A DNA stretch of 64,000 nt from Lineus longissimus. Lineage: Eukaryota; Nemertea; Pilidiophora; Heteronemertea; Lineidae. Each line of letters starts with the position of its first letter. The stretch's first letter is position 1. The stretch is taken from NCBI RefSeq assembly GCF_910592395.1, contig NC_088311.1, positions 9,242,501 through 9,306,500 on the forward strand, written 5' to 3'. This document shows, one piece after another, positions 37,060-49,247 of the stretch. The notes beneath the pieces were generated by a model, which was given only the letters and a program-made list of their open reading frames with translations, ran no database searches and was not told where the DNA came from. The position numbers were made by a program, and so were the translations under genes.

Positions 37060-37120
37060 CTTTGCCGACAGCTGCAACGGCCGCAGCCGTAGGTCGGGAG
37101 CTCAAAATGGCGGACTCCGT
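37060..37120 (+). promoter_or_regulatory. Possible promoter-like patch with YY1-type motif
   Basis: A GC-rich run (AACGGCCGCAGCCG) leads into AAAATGGCGG at 37104-37113, a good match to the YY1 motif often found just downstream of animal transcription starts. No open frame of interest follows. Confidence 0.2.
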
Positions 37121-37368
37121 GACTTCTATGCAGCATGCTGTACCATCATATCCTTTTGTTGGTGTTTATTACGCCATTGCAGGTTCTTCAGTTCGCTGAT
37201 GTCATGAAATTAAAAACATACTTGTAAATAAATAGAAGCTTTATCAAATGTCCAACTTGAAAGTCATATTTCACGCAACTTGCTGAAAAAATGACAAGCT
37301 ACATGTATGATGCATTCGAATAGAAACACGATGTGCGGGGACCACTTCCCAATAAAAAAGAAAGCAAG
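37121..37368. other. Non-coding stretch, no gene seen
   Basis: No features recognised apart from TACATGTA near 37301. Confidence 0.5.
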
Positions 37369-37396
37369 CTCGTGTCTCGTGCCTCATGTCTCATGC
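37369..37396. repeat. Four tandem heptamers CTCRTGY
   Basis: CTCGTGT, CTCGTGC, CTCATGT and CTCATGC follow one another without gaps. It is a small minisatellite. Confidence 0.8.
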
Positions 37397-39285
37397 AAGT
37401 GAATTATATACCACACTGGATTCAGAAGAAAATCACATGCATACACCCATAATCAACAATGATTGATGTGACATCGTCCTAGCACGATGTTCTGCACAGC
37501 AACAAAGTGATTTATTGACAAACCTTTGCAGTTGACGGCATAATGCCGTCTATACATGCTAGGTTAAACTCCTAAGAATAGAAATGCCGATTGTACGGTG
37601 TCAGAGTGATTTCATCCTTCGCCAAGGCGGACTCCGAGCTTCCGATCGAGTGGAAATGTGCTGCAGGAAGGCAAAGTTGATTACTCCGGGGAGAGAATGA
37701 ATCTTGAAACAAAGACTGTGAAGAGCCAAGGGATTTGTCGCCAGTTCTTGTCGCCCTGGAAATAATGACTTGGGTCGTACATTTTCTAGTTCAGTAGTCA
37801 GCATCTTGTAGAGACGCCATTAACCTTCGGCTTGCGGCTGTGACATACGGCGAGGAATTGTCGCAGGACGCACGAGATCCCTTGAGACCTCCGGCGACCG
37901 AGGAAATGAACTGGATGCAGGTTATAACGGGACCTGGGCTGTGGTAATGAAAATTCTGAGTGTGCTGTAGCATGAGGTACATTACAATGTGATTTAAATG
38001 GAATTCCGTAGCGGCACTGGCAGAAGGAGCATAGAAATAAAATATGCTTGGATCACGCTGTCCCCAGACACCTCGTGGGGTTCATGAATTTGCTTTGATG
38101 TGAATTTCAATAAATGCAAACACCAACAAGCTAAGAGGGAACAAAGAGCTGCCAACAAATAAACCTAATGCAAGTAGTTTGTTGGATGACAGAAGCAATG
38201 GGGGACAACATGAAGACACACACTGTAACCTTCGTCAACTTGACTGCTTTTAGCTGTCCTTTATACTGTAGCAAACAGTTGCTTCTGTCTGTAGCACACT
38301 GGCGCTTTTGTTTTGTCTTAAAGGAACGTCGAGCATTGTTTCCGTAAGTAACGCAACATTGATACAGTAGCTTCTGTTCCTTGCGACCCCTGGCAACTGC
38401 AAAAAAACTTGAATTTCCAAATGGCCAGTTTATTACACCAATTCATTTGAGCTGCTTTTTACCAGCATACTCCAACATGGCAATATGAATTATTAGAGCA
38501 ACAGCCATATTATAATAACACTTGATGATTGTCAAATTATCCTAATAGGTGTATTAATTGTAACAGTATCCTAAACTGAAGTATAATTGCGATGCTTAAT
38601 TGTGAGGCCAGGAACTGGACCCATGGATGTCCCTACGCTGTGATAGCCGTGATTATATGTCACCGAGTTTAATACTGCTCTGACACAGTCATTACATATG
38701 CTGAAAGGTTAAAGATATACATTTTAACGCAAGCCGACCAGTTCGTGTACACTCTTGGAAATAACGGTTTTAGAGTTTTTAAAAACCCTGAGGAAGAGCA
38801 ATGGAATCACAAATCCGAACATATGAAAAGCGATCATAAGACTTGGCCATGTGACTGTTATAATTTTCCCCACAGCCATGTTTTTTTGCTTCTGTCTACG
38901 AGCATCTTGGCTTCAGAAAACTACAAGTGTAGGATCAAATTGCCGTTTCATACGTGTTCACTTAGTGTTTTATATAACAGCTTATTCAATAACACTTAGT
39001 TTGGGAAGTTGAAGAGCTGGAGAGGTTAATTTTGTCCTAGGTCTGTACATGTCCAGAGTGTATCAATCGTAACTCTTTTTCGATAGTCTTCGATGCCAGT
39101 TCGTTTGAACGATACAATAAGTTGATGTTTCTGGTATTGCATTATTTTGTTCGAATTTGGTAGTACTATGTAACTTTAGTTCTGCGCAGAAACAGGTTAC
39201 TATGCCTTGGCAGAATAGAGAAAGTTTCATAACTGCCAAAAATGGCATGACCACAAGGTTAGAACAGTTATTCCTTAAAAACTGA
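37397..39285. other. Non-coding stretch, no gene seen
   Basis: Short frames only. No recognisable gene, RNA or repeat. Confidence 0.5.
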
Positions 39286-39289
39286 TGGC

Positions 39290-39500
39290 GCGTCCTTGCA
39301 TATGATGCTCAGTTCCATGAATTCAATCAATTCGATATGAAACTCCATGCGGGCGACACTGTGTGAGATGTAATTTCTGTGTCCAATATCCTCATTAGTG
39401 CTGTTACTGAGCCATGTCATCGACTCCCGCACAGTAATTAGTATCACCGCAATTAATTGATCAGATGGATTCATAATCGTATGCAATGCAAGAGACTGCA
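39290..39500. promoter_or_regulatory. Candidate conserved non-coding block
   Basis: Contains CAGTAATTAG, GCAATTAATTGATCAG and CTCATTAG homeodomain-like cores and a TTGCATATG octamer-like word, in repeat-free sequence. Enhancer identity is inferred from motif density only. Confidence 0.2.
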
Positions 39501-41845
39501 TGCGTAACATTTACAATACGCTAATCTTGACCCTTACGTTTTGGATCCACTCTGCCGACCCGGACTCCGTTACACCAAGGGATGAGGGGACGTTACAGAC
39601 GGACTACCTCTGATGGTTCAGAATGCCACAGTACGGACTTCTAGGTGTCTGTGATCACAGTTTTGCTTTGACGACAAACAATGTTGGTTCAAATATATTG
39701 AGTTTTGGCGAGAATCATCGGGTCTACATAGTCTCATCCAAGCGTGATTTGCAAGGTCAGGAGTAGCTATTTCAACTCGGTATGCAAGACCTTTAAAAGG
39801 TAATGGCGAATGTCTGTGTGGACTCTCTTAAGAAAACTTTGAAACCTTATATTTCTGTCCGTCTCATCACTAACTGCTTGCAGCAATACTTTGGCAACAT
39901 ATCCTCTCTGGATGTAATGCACACGGACGTATTCAATATGTTACATCGCTCCTTTGGTGTTGTTATCACACACGCCTGTACTTCCCACACACACAATGCA
40001 TTGGTCATCATGCTAAAATGCTCCCTCGTGGCCGAAATATGAGCTAGCTTAACGGTCATAAAGTGCGTTATTCTGATGTGAAATTGGTGTGAGAGGTGAT
40101 ACTGCGAGTTGCAGCAGTGGAAGTTCCTGTCCACGGCTTGCCATAACATGCTGCTGAAGTATCACGCAGTGTGGGGTTAGTTTCTAAAAGGCTCTATGCG
40201 TAGACATGAGAGGTCAGTACTATAAATTCCGCCTTTCTACCGAGTTGGGCTTCATAATCGAAATTCAATATACATACAGTCAGCGAATGAATGATGGATT
40301 CATAGTTGTGATGAGATTGTAGAAATAGGCCGGACAGACATGTGTATATATATGACACTAAACTCGGATATGCAAAAATAAACAGCCAGCTTAGAAACGC
40401 CACCTCGAAGATAAAGAACTAATAAATAAGTTCAATAGTCTCCCGGGGAAAAGAGCGGACTTCCCCTAAGCTGTATAATTAAAACATGCTTTATTATAGG
40501 TTTTCTTTTTTTCCGACAAGGCAACGCCCAATAGATCGATCGAGTTTGTTGTTCAACTACATCACAAAGTAGCAGCTTTTTTCTACCATTCTAGATGCAT
40601 TCTGTCGAGGTGTTCCGAGTGCATCTGATCAAAGGTGAAACAATGGCCTATACTGACAGCGTTTGAAGATGGCTGCATGTACTGTGTGCACAGCGCTAAA
40701 GGTGGCCGTGCCGGTTGAATCGTAATTGTAGAGCAAATCGGGCGAGAGCTTCTTAGAGAATTCTCTGACGTTTACCACGAGAAAGAAGAAACACGGTTTA
40801 TAGGGAAAAAACTGACACACGCTGTACACTAGTTGGCTCTTCATCGCTGACCCCGGTCGATATTGGTAATTGCTTGGAAGAAACGACGTTGCTTTGCCTT
40901 GTAATCTCGCCTGGAATCATTTCTTTTTGAGAACCGTTTCTGGGATGGTCATTTCACTTGGCAGTAGCATTATTGTAGTAGTGGATGAGGAGTCTACCCG
41001 GCGGTTTGACTGACGAAATACCACATCATGTATTGCTGTGTTTGAAAATGATACCAATGGCAAAATGATGGTCGCACCAAATTGTTACTCCTGGCCGACG
41101 AACAGAATACGGTACATGTATCTGAAAGAGTAATTTGATCACAACAACCCGTGATCCCCATATAATCCATAAAACTATGTTGGACTTTCATCCGCTCACT
41201 CCGCCTAAACATGGCTGCAACGGAATGGTATTTTCTTTGGACCGGGAAAATGCCATGCCAGAGGTGGCTGATGGCATTTTGACTGCATGTACATTACGTA
41301 ACGGCATGCTAACCTCTCAGATGTCTTGTTCCGTTGCTTGTCTTTGCCACGTGTGTTAATTCTAATAGGTATCTAAAAGTGACCGATCTTGGCTAGAATG
41401 ACTGGTACACACCGATTAGCCAACCCTGCACAGGTAGATGTGTGTCCATCTTTACACGCGAAGCTAACCGTAGCCATCAGTGACACATTGTGAAATAGGA
41501 TGTAGCTAATCCTTCCTTGATTAATGTTAAAGGAACACGAGATAATTCAATATGAACATGACCGTGGTCAGACCCTAACAAGATACTGCTGGTCGTCATG
41601 ATGGCTGGCTTGTTTGCCAATGCATTACATATGTATATCATGTGGTACCCGGTTAATTAAGAACTTCGCACGAGACGCAGTATCTTGTCCTACAACAGTT
41701 TACATATCAGACAGGTTTCGCAACCCTTACGACAACTCTGAACCACGAAATTCAAAATATGTGAAAGAACTTTTTCGACACATTTAAAAAAATTTGCATC
41801 GATTCCACGTACAGCTAAGTATAGAAGATGATTTACAAATGTCAT
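39501..41845. other. Non-coding stretch, no gene seen
   Basis: Short frames on both strands (up to 100 codons) without domains. The recurring word AGGTTTCGCAACC lies at 41713-41725, followed by CTTACGAC, which resembles the left arm of the 48309 hairpin. Confidence 0.5.
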
Positions 41846-41849
41846 GCAA

Positions 41850-41872
41850 AGAATTAGCGCAGAATTAGCGCA
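41850..41872. repeat. 11-bp tandem duplication
   Basis: GAATTAGCGCA is repeated back to back. Confidence 0.75.
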
Positions 41873-42545
41873 GGACTTGCTGACACGACTGACGTTAGTA
41901 CGCCGTACTTCGTCGTTCTCACGCAGGCGAAACCTGCCTATTGAGCATTTTTTCAACATGGACAGTTTTTTCCAACTTCTGTCAATCGTGGTGCTTATTT
42001 CAAAGTCAAAGGAGTATTCCTACATCACTATCGTCACTTTGAAGAATCAAAGCTAATTGTCTTCTGATTACCCGAAAAATATGAACGACCCTTTCAAGAT
42101 GTGCCAAGCGAAACTTAACTTGTACCAGAACTTGCGATGACAGGAAGTTTGCCAAAGAAATGTGGGCATGGTGGGACCAATTTTCACCTTCAGACGGAGA
42201 GGAAGTCTCATGTGTATCTTTTGATCATCATTGCCGTGAGTGGTATTGATGTTGATCGGTCGGTATTTCAAAGGAAAAGCGTTCACATTTTGTGTAATCT
42301 AATTAACACCAGTTGGAAGAGGGTGATTTTCGCTCCCAACGATGATGGTTTGTTTTCTCTCAGTAAAAAAATAATTGCAAACATTGCTTCTTTTTTGAGT
42401 GTTTGTTCGTGTTCACTCTTTTCGACAGTCACTCCTGTGACTCAGATATCTTCTGTATTTGTGGTCTGTCTCCGCAAAGATGCTCCTGGAACAGTTGAAA
42501 GCGCATTGTAATATTTCGCACAAAGAGTCTTACTCTCAGTCACCA
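41873..42545. other. Non-coding stretch, no gene seen
   Basis: A 124-codon plus-strand frame at 42137-42511 has no recognisable domain and is treated as chance. Confidence 0.45.
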
Positions 42546-42549
42546 AGCC

Positions 42550-42760
42550 TAACCTGGATTCTCCCTCGACATAGGAGATGAATCCTCTAATCCCTGCCAT
42601 TGCTTCTGTGACACAATCAATATGGCTGCCGCACCATAGCATTTCTTCATTATGCACATCTCCCTTTAATTACATTCCTTACGTAATCTGCTAGCGGCCG
42701 CGAGCTCCAGTCTCGGCTATTGGAACTGGAAATTGCTGGAGTAATTATATCATTTCTCAT
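42550..42760. promoter_or_regulatory. Candidate conserved non-coding block
   Basis: Repeat-free DNA with TTTAATTACATTCC, GAGTAATTATATC and TCTAATCACGG words around a NotI-like GCGGCCGC. Composition changes sharply at its edges. Function is inferred from motifs only. Confidence 0.2.
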
Positions 42761-43870
42761 AGATCTCTCTAATCACGGACGTTTCGAGCGTTTGTAGTTA
42801 TTACTTTCATCTTTCAGTTTTAAAATACTGTGATCACCGCACTATTTTCTTTATCACCGGGTATATCAAAGAATTCCATAATATGGTCAGAAAATGGGGA
42901 TTTTAACGAACCAAACAGATCCTTAAATTAGTTTTTATGCAGCTGCTTAGATAAAAGATGTTCTTCTTTTGGGCCCAGTTGATTATAATTACTTTTCGAT
43001 CGTCCTAAAACGATCAAGGATAACGATTAAGTTATTATTTGTAAATATTGCCAGACTCGCATTACTCATAATGGTTGAAGGAATTATTCGAAGGATGGAA
43101 ATCATTGATTTCTAACAGAAAAGGAATTGTGATGATCGTTTTGTGCAGTTTCTTAGTTTCTCATCAAAGCCCAGTGATCTGAAAATTAACAAGTTTCGCA
43201 ATCCGTACGAATGGCAGAACAAAGTATAAAGGTCTGTGGCATCATGTCCTGTGGTAATTCATTCACGTAAGAATCCTTTTATTCTTATTGGTAGGAGATC
43301 GAACAGGGAAAATTGTCAAACAAAATCGTCGGAAAAATATATTAAATATACTTCGTGCTTTATCGTAGCTCTTCGTAGGCTTGCGGTTTACAAAGGTCCT
43401 AATGAAAGTTTTGCTCAACTGGCATTCGATGCGATCGGCTCTCAGGCTTTTTGCATCTTCATGGTTTGGTATAAACGTGATGATGCCATTTGTTTCGAAG
43501 ATGATGATGAAGCCACACTTAATGTTCTATTGCGCTTCCATAAACATCTCTGTATGCAAATGAGTGGTTCACGACCAACGTATTAAGAGGCTGAGCCGTT
43601 CGACATTCCAACCTATTCCCCAGTTTGTTATCATTCAGATAAGGGAACTAATATACGAAAGCCCATCACTTGATATGACTGGTCAACGGGGAAATCAGGC
43701 TGAGTGGCCAGGAGTCAATATTGTCCGAGTTTTAATCAACCGGCCTGGGGATCATCTAGTCTGTTGTGATAAACGGATACGGGATCGGAAATAAATCGGA
43801 CAGAAAACATGGGGATACTATCAATCAGCAAGGTGGGCTGTGGTCGCCTGGAAGCTTGACCTTGGTAGGG
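42761..43870. other. Non-coding stretch, no gene seen
   Basis: A 116-codon plus-strand frame (43236-43586) shows no domain. A relative of the recurrent TTTCGCAACC word (AGTTTCGCAATCC) lies at 43192-43204. Confidence 0.45.
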
Positions 43871-44215
43871 GTTGGAGCTACATGGCAAGGCAGCTTGGGC
43901 TTCCGTGTTTTGATAAGGGTTGTCATCAGGTAAGGTTATGACATGCGGAATCTGTCACAAATGTGCTCTACCCTATTTATGAGGACTGACGCTACATGCC
44001 ACCGTGGCGTGGACTTCCGTAATACTTAGTATGGGGTATGACATGCCGGTGAGGCCACTAATTTGTAGCTGAAGCTACATGTCAAGGCAGTATGGACTTC
44101 CGTGGCTAAATAAGGATGTGTCAGGGAAAGGTCATGATATCCAGAGCGCAGCAACATAATCTGGACGCCGGCAGTGATGAAGCTTCATGTCACCGCAACT
44201 TGTAACTTTCAGCTT
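43871..44215. repeat. Degenerate tandem repeat, four units of about 83-114 bp
   Basis: The phrase GCTACATG-CA-GGCA-GGACTTCCGT recurs, with its core GCTACATG at 43877, 43991 and 44074 and a decayed form (GCTTCATGTCACC) at 44182. After each of the first three units the text continues in the same order: TATG-GG or AAGG, then GTCATGAC-like words, then GC-rich filler. Unequal spacing (114, 83, 107) shows indels since amplification. No coding frame runs through it. Confidence 0.6.
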
Positions 44216-44760
44216 TTGAAGTTAAAATGAATGCGACTGAAAGATGCCATCAAAACATTTTTTTAGATTTGGTCTTTCTAACAATGAAAAGTCAAATCCA
44301 GCAAATTCATCTGGACTCCATGGACTATACAAAAATTGCCACATTATCTCGCCAACATCAGTCGTTCTACATGTAGAAGTACCTGATAATGGCTGGCGTT
44401 ATTTGTTGTCTTCTGTGCTCTATCCAAACCAATACCTTCAAATGAGCATTCGATACATGTCGATCGCCCAGAAATATGGCGACGTCACCGGATGTGAACC
44501 ATTTCTAGACCGTGTAAGTGGTTCCGGGATGTATGTCAAAAGGCTAGTAATGAACCATTGAAGTAGCTTTTTGATATTTCTGCTGCACGCCGACCAGTCA
44601 ATAATTTTACGGTAGCACACTCGTTCTGACGAGATTACGAATGTACCAGATCAAGGGCCCTCCAATAAATTGTCCGTGCAACTGAATGCAGATGAGTGGC
44701 TCTTGTCTCGGGGAGTGGATTTGTGACCTTGGCCGGGTGGACGGTATGGTTTCTGTGTCC
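44216..44760. other. Non-coding stretch, no gene seen
   Basis: A 105-codon plus-strand frame at 44244-44561 has no recognisable domain; its minus-strand neighbour overlaps it. No gene is called. Confidence 0.45.
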
Positions 44761-44762
44761 AT

Positions 44763-44800
44763 ATGTACATCATCTATGTACATCATCTGATGTACATCAC
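44763..44800. repeat. 13-14-bp tandem repeat ATGTACATCATCT
   Basis: Three consecutive units, the last truncated to ATGTACATCAC. Each unit contains ATGTAC, half of the locally frequent TACATGTA palindrome. Confidence 0.8.
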
Positions 44801-47290
44801 GTACTATACAAAGAGAGCATTATGGCGTTCCTGTGTAGTAAAGAATCACATTGGAACCAACCCCTTCGTTTCTATGGAGCACATTGAAGCCATACCACAG
44901 GCGCAAAAGACTTATGATGTTGTTGATTAAGTGTTCAGTTTGTCAAGTTTGTAACTAACATCTCACAATGCGTCAATTTCCACCGACTTTGAAACATCAT
45001 GTCGTGATATTCATACAGCACGAAAACAGTTCGATTGCTGTTGTGGTTTATCGACTTGTGGTGTGACTATATTGTCATATAAGAAAGATTCTGAAACCAA
45101 CATCAGCCAATGTGCACGTCTTATATTGATAGATCATTGCTGATTGAAAAATACGTTTAAGTAATGAGATGGATAGATGTTCCGCCTCTCAGCAAGGAAT
45201 ACCAATCAACTCAAATTATACCCCCGTCTATCAGACAAGACAAAATGGTGCCCGGTTAAAGATTGCTATCACGGAGGTCATTTCCTGGACTGGTATCAGA
45301 GGGGAAATTACTGTCCATGGTCCAGCATTTCTACACGTTTACCTTCGTGAATAATGAATAAGGGGCAAAGATGAAGATGTCCTCAGGGGTAGAATGTTAA
45401 AATCCCTGGTAAAAGAAGTTTTCCGATTGTCTTTATTGAATGTGTCAGAAACGCATTCATGGTGTTCTAACAAACCAATACTTTGGAGTTGTGATACACA
45501 TAGAAGGAAAGCAATAGTTGCCTTCTTCCATCTTTATAATAAGGCAAGCCTATCGCATATCGGGTGATGGAGTAAATAGGCCTAACCTGAATTTGGACGT
45601 ATGTCTTGGAAGGAGCTGCCAGCAATGTTATACTTTACTGCCGCGGAACCCTATGACGGCAGTCACTGACAGTACATGTAGCACTCTAAGCGCATTAAAG
45701 TCACTTGCTATTCAAGAGTACATGTACATGCATGTAACATTTTGAAATCTTCCGCGTTCTTGCAGAGACAGGCTCTTTTTCGGAAAATAAACATCAATAT
45801 TGTCGTTACAAAACAAACAGCACTCAACAGGTTGGAGTTAGAGCGGCATATAGCAAAAAAGACGCCGTTTCCCTTACCTTGTTTCATCGATGCGGTACTA
45901 ATAATGTTTACAACAGTATTCTCCGCTTGTTGGATACAAACAGAGCATCAAACAGATTATTCAGACGGAAATTCCTTGAAATGGTTTCAAAAAACCTCGC
46001 TGAGTGGCATCAGGCGGAAACCACACCGATGTTGAACATGCCACATAGCTTCGCTGTGCCACCACATCATTGCTGAAGCCTAATCGGGCGGAAAATTGCA
46101 AGCTAATGGATGGGGTTATTTTTTCTTTAATTTATTTTCGTCATCTCATGGATTTTATGCTCTTGTCTCTGCAGGTTACCATCACTCGTGTGCTGGATCA
46201 AGAAACGGTAAGTTCACCATTAAGTTTAAGCTTCTCTGAGGAAATTGTCAACATTTCCAGTACTGAGTTCGCTTTTTTTCGACTAGTGTAGCGTCAGACG
46301 TCAAGTGCACTATCGCAAAAATTTCACTGGGAATAACCTTATATGATGCAATTAGCGATAAAAAACACGATATGGCGATAAAACCTTTAGGATGTCTTCT
46401 GACGTTAAATGTTATACGAATTGTGTGTGAAGTCCACTTTAGGATAAGGTTCTCTGTACAACCTCTTGTTGAAATGTTTACATCATACGGTCTAAAAGAA
46501 ACATATAAAAACTGGTCAGGAGTGTCAATCACAATACGGTCTATTATCAAAGATATTTTTTTAGAGGATACCAAAGATACATTGTCCAAGCAATTGTGAT
46601 TACAAGCAAGGAGAGCGTTTCATCTTGTTTCGGAACGTTTTAGTGATGTGTGCGACTTTTTACAAACAAGGCGAACGGTAAATTATTGATGCTATTTTCA
46701 TAAACTTCCACATTTGACGGCCGCGCACTCCAAATACTAGATTCAAAGCAATCTCACGTTGGTGACTTTAGAACACAGGTCTCATAAAGCAACACTCTTT
46801 CCAGGGTCCGGGTGGCTTCTTTATGACTTTTCCACGGGTTGATATTATGGAATCAATAGCGTGTGCCGCCAAAGAAACAGTGTTTGCCTCAGAAGCATTC
46901 ACCATACCTTGCCGGGTTATTGAAAGCTGCGTGTTATAAGGTAACCTCAAAGGTTATTGCTTTAGGCTAAAAAATCTCGCAGGGAAAATTAGAAATTACG
47001 TTTATGGCTGTTTACATCGTGGTAGTGATCCTATTTTATGAGAATTTGGAATGAATTAAGAAAGTTATGAGGTTAAAATCTCCGTGTCAGAAGATATTGC
47101 TCTTTAAAGCAGTCTTTGGGTGTTTCGTCAACATTGGAGAATTGAAAAGAGGTTTTGTGATGCTGTATCATCGTTCACCTTGGCTGAAGCAATGAAGCTG
47201 TCGTTTGTACGGTTAAGCAACAATAGCCTTAACATTTTAATGTCGAGTTTCTCAATACGACAGATATTGTACAAATCCTACTAGATTATC
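44801..47290. other. Non-coding stretch, no gene seen
   Basis: Short frames only, the largest 113 codons (46248-46589, minus). Clustered TACATGTA words lie near 45672 and 45719. No structured repeat. Confidence 0.5.
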
Positions 47291-47294
47291 AAGT

Positions 47295-47645
47295 ATGGAC
47301 AAAGATTTGCGCAAGTTGGCCGCGTGTAACGCATGATGGTATCTGAAAACAGCACCCAACTCTTCTCAGATATTTCAACTGGGTTATGTGTGATGCAGCT
47401 CTCCTTCAGCTCGACGTTAACTCTTTGACTGATGTAACTTCCTACACCTAAGTTTATATAATTGTACTAATCCTAATAGGTATAAACTATAGACAGATTT
47501 GCGGCAGTTGGTTCAGCGAAACGCATGCTGATTTCTGATAGGACTCAAATCTTCTCAGATATTTCAACTGGGTTATGTGATGCAGCCCTCATTCAGCCCG
47601 ATGTTAACTCAACTTTGATAGTATAACCTCTTACACACCTATTAA
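47295..47645. repeat. Tandem duplication, about 189-bp period
   Basis: CTTCTCAGATATTTCAACTG starts at 47362 and again at 47551, followed in both by GGGTTATGTG and a GATGCAGC-CTC-TTCAGC phrase. Upstream the copies share GACAAAGATTTGCG-CAGTTGG and ACGCATG words. Downstream they share GATGTTAACTC and CTTTGA. The core is nearly identical while the flanks are diverged, suggesting either constraint on the core or patchy gene conversion. Confidence 0.75.
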
Positions 47646-48308
47646 AGTCGCCATATTAAGTGTTCGTCCACATTTTGTCACCATCGCCAAAGACGTCGAA
47701 TTTCCTGGTGCGATCCAGTTGTACGAAGATCACGACCCTCTCTGTAATAGGACGCTAACTAGTTTAAACCATCTGTTAAACGAGATAGCACTCTCTGAAT
47801 CAATTGAGTTACGGAGGTAAATTAGGCTGGAGAGTCGATCCATTCAATCAAGAGGGTCTTCGATTTAGATATCGGTAGTGTCTACTATTGTTGAGGGCGC
47901 GATATTCATGAACTGTGAAGGTAAACATGCGCGTAGTCGAAATGTATGGTACCTGCCCTTCTTTGGAAACAATGGGCAGGTTTCGCAACCCTGATGATGA
48001 GCCAGAGCGACCAAGTACGCAGTATGTATTTCAATGTACTTTATTGTTGACTTTTTGAAGATTTTACCGATGTCTCGTACTTCTGAATATACGTATATGC
48101 ACAGGACATGATGGAACGATAGACCTTTGTGACCTCGTCGTACGTAGGGGTTCCAAAACCTTCCAAGTACCAAATGCCAAAGGAAAACCATTGATAGTTT
48201 TATCGGAATTTTCATCTAACATGCTTGAGAGTTGGAAATTTTGTAAAAGAAAAAAAATCCCGGGTCTTTTGGATCTTAAATGTAGTGGGTACGCCACAGA
48301 TATTTGTG
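47646..48308. other. Non-coding stretch, no gene seen
   Basis: A 116-codon minus-strand frame (47865-48215) shows no domain. AGGTTTCGCAACC lies at 47978-47990, about 320 bases from the hairpin that begins with the same 13-mer. Confidence 0.45.
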
Positions 48309-48416
48309 AGGTTTCGCAACCACTCGGTTACGACGACGACGTTTATCTGTTGTTCGGGTGAACTCACACAATAGATAAACGTCGTCGTAGGGCCTAACCT
48401 GGTGGTTGTAAAACCT
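48309..48416. mobile_element. Long foldback element (MITE-like hairpin)
   Basis: The left arm 48309-48352 starts AGGTTTCGCAACCACTCGG and runs through ACGACGACGTTTATCTGTTG. The right arm 48369-48416 is its imperfect reverse complement, with a 16-base loop. The inner arms (CGACGACGTTTATCT-TTG) pair almost perfectly; the outer arms (AGGTTT--CAACCAC) pair with a few mismatches and a short indel. The length is long for a microRNA precursor, and the end 13-mer also occurs at 41713 and 47978. A foldback transposon family is therefore the better reading. Confidence 0.6.
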
Positions 48417-49220
48417 GACTATTAGTCACGAATTTGTACTCTTAGCCCGTAAGATCCAGTAGAGCTCATTCTTTTATCCTGATTTGACTGCTTGCTGCAC
48501 CCAATGGCATCGTACATCTTGAACTATACTGCTAATTGAAAATTGACGAGCTTGACGACCGAGATGAGGGTCTGATATGAGCTGATCGAGTACAAAAGCA
48601 TAAAAAGATACTGACAGGGTTTACCCATTGCACTGTGCTCTGCCTCACCGAATGCAATACTACGAGTTAGGCATTATAGCCATTTGTTAGGTTTATTGGA
48701 AAATGTATCGCTTTTAGCTAATACCTCTCAGACCGATATGGCACTCAACGATCTGTGATCTTTTACAGAGAGTACAGAGTAGGCTGTCGACTAATTTACG
48801 CAAACTATATATAACCTTTATATTTCCTGTCGTATAAACAGATAACAAATATCTTCTACATTACTTTAAGAAAGAGATTGTTGTAGTGTGCCTTTCGTCT
48901 AGTATAATTTTTGTACAGCAACATTTAACATCGCAACTATTTTCCGAATGCATTACGACTGTCGCCTAATCATTCGGAGAAGCTGGGCAATTCCTCCAAT
49001 AATTTCCCAATTAACAAGTCCACCCCTGGTGACAAATAGCAGACTCTACGCCCTTCATCGGTCACAATCGCCCTGTCACATTCATATCAGAGACGCGACA
49101 TGTGTCCCATTACTCCTGCTACAGACTATGGAAGGTTTAAAGGTCATGCTTGTGCCAGGCCATCACTTAAGAGTGTGCGCTTTGTGTCTATTGGACCCGA
49201 GGGGACATTTTCTATAACAA
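48417..49220. other. Non-coding stretch, no gene seen
   Basis: Short frames. The 48940-49200 part is repeat-free with TCTAATCATTCGG-like homeodomain words and may be regulatory; no stronger evidence. Confidence 0.4.
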
Positions 49221-49247
49221 TCAAGGTTATCAAGTTACTCAAGTTGC
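49221..49247. repeat. Three tandem nonamers TCAAGTTAC
   Basis: TCAAGGTTA, TCAAGTTAC and TCAAGTTGC follow directly. It is a small minisatellite. Confidence 0.65.

Noticed and set aside
48309-48416. MicroRNA precursor suggested by the long hairpin
   Set aside because: The hairpin ends recur elsewhere in the window and the stem is repeat-like; a foldback transposon explains it better.
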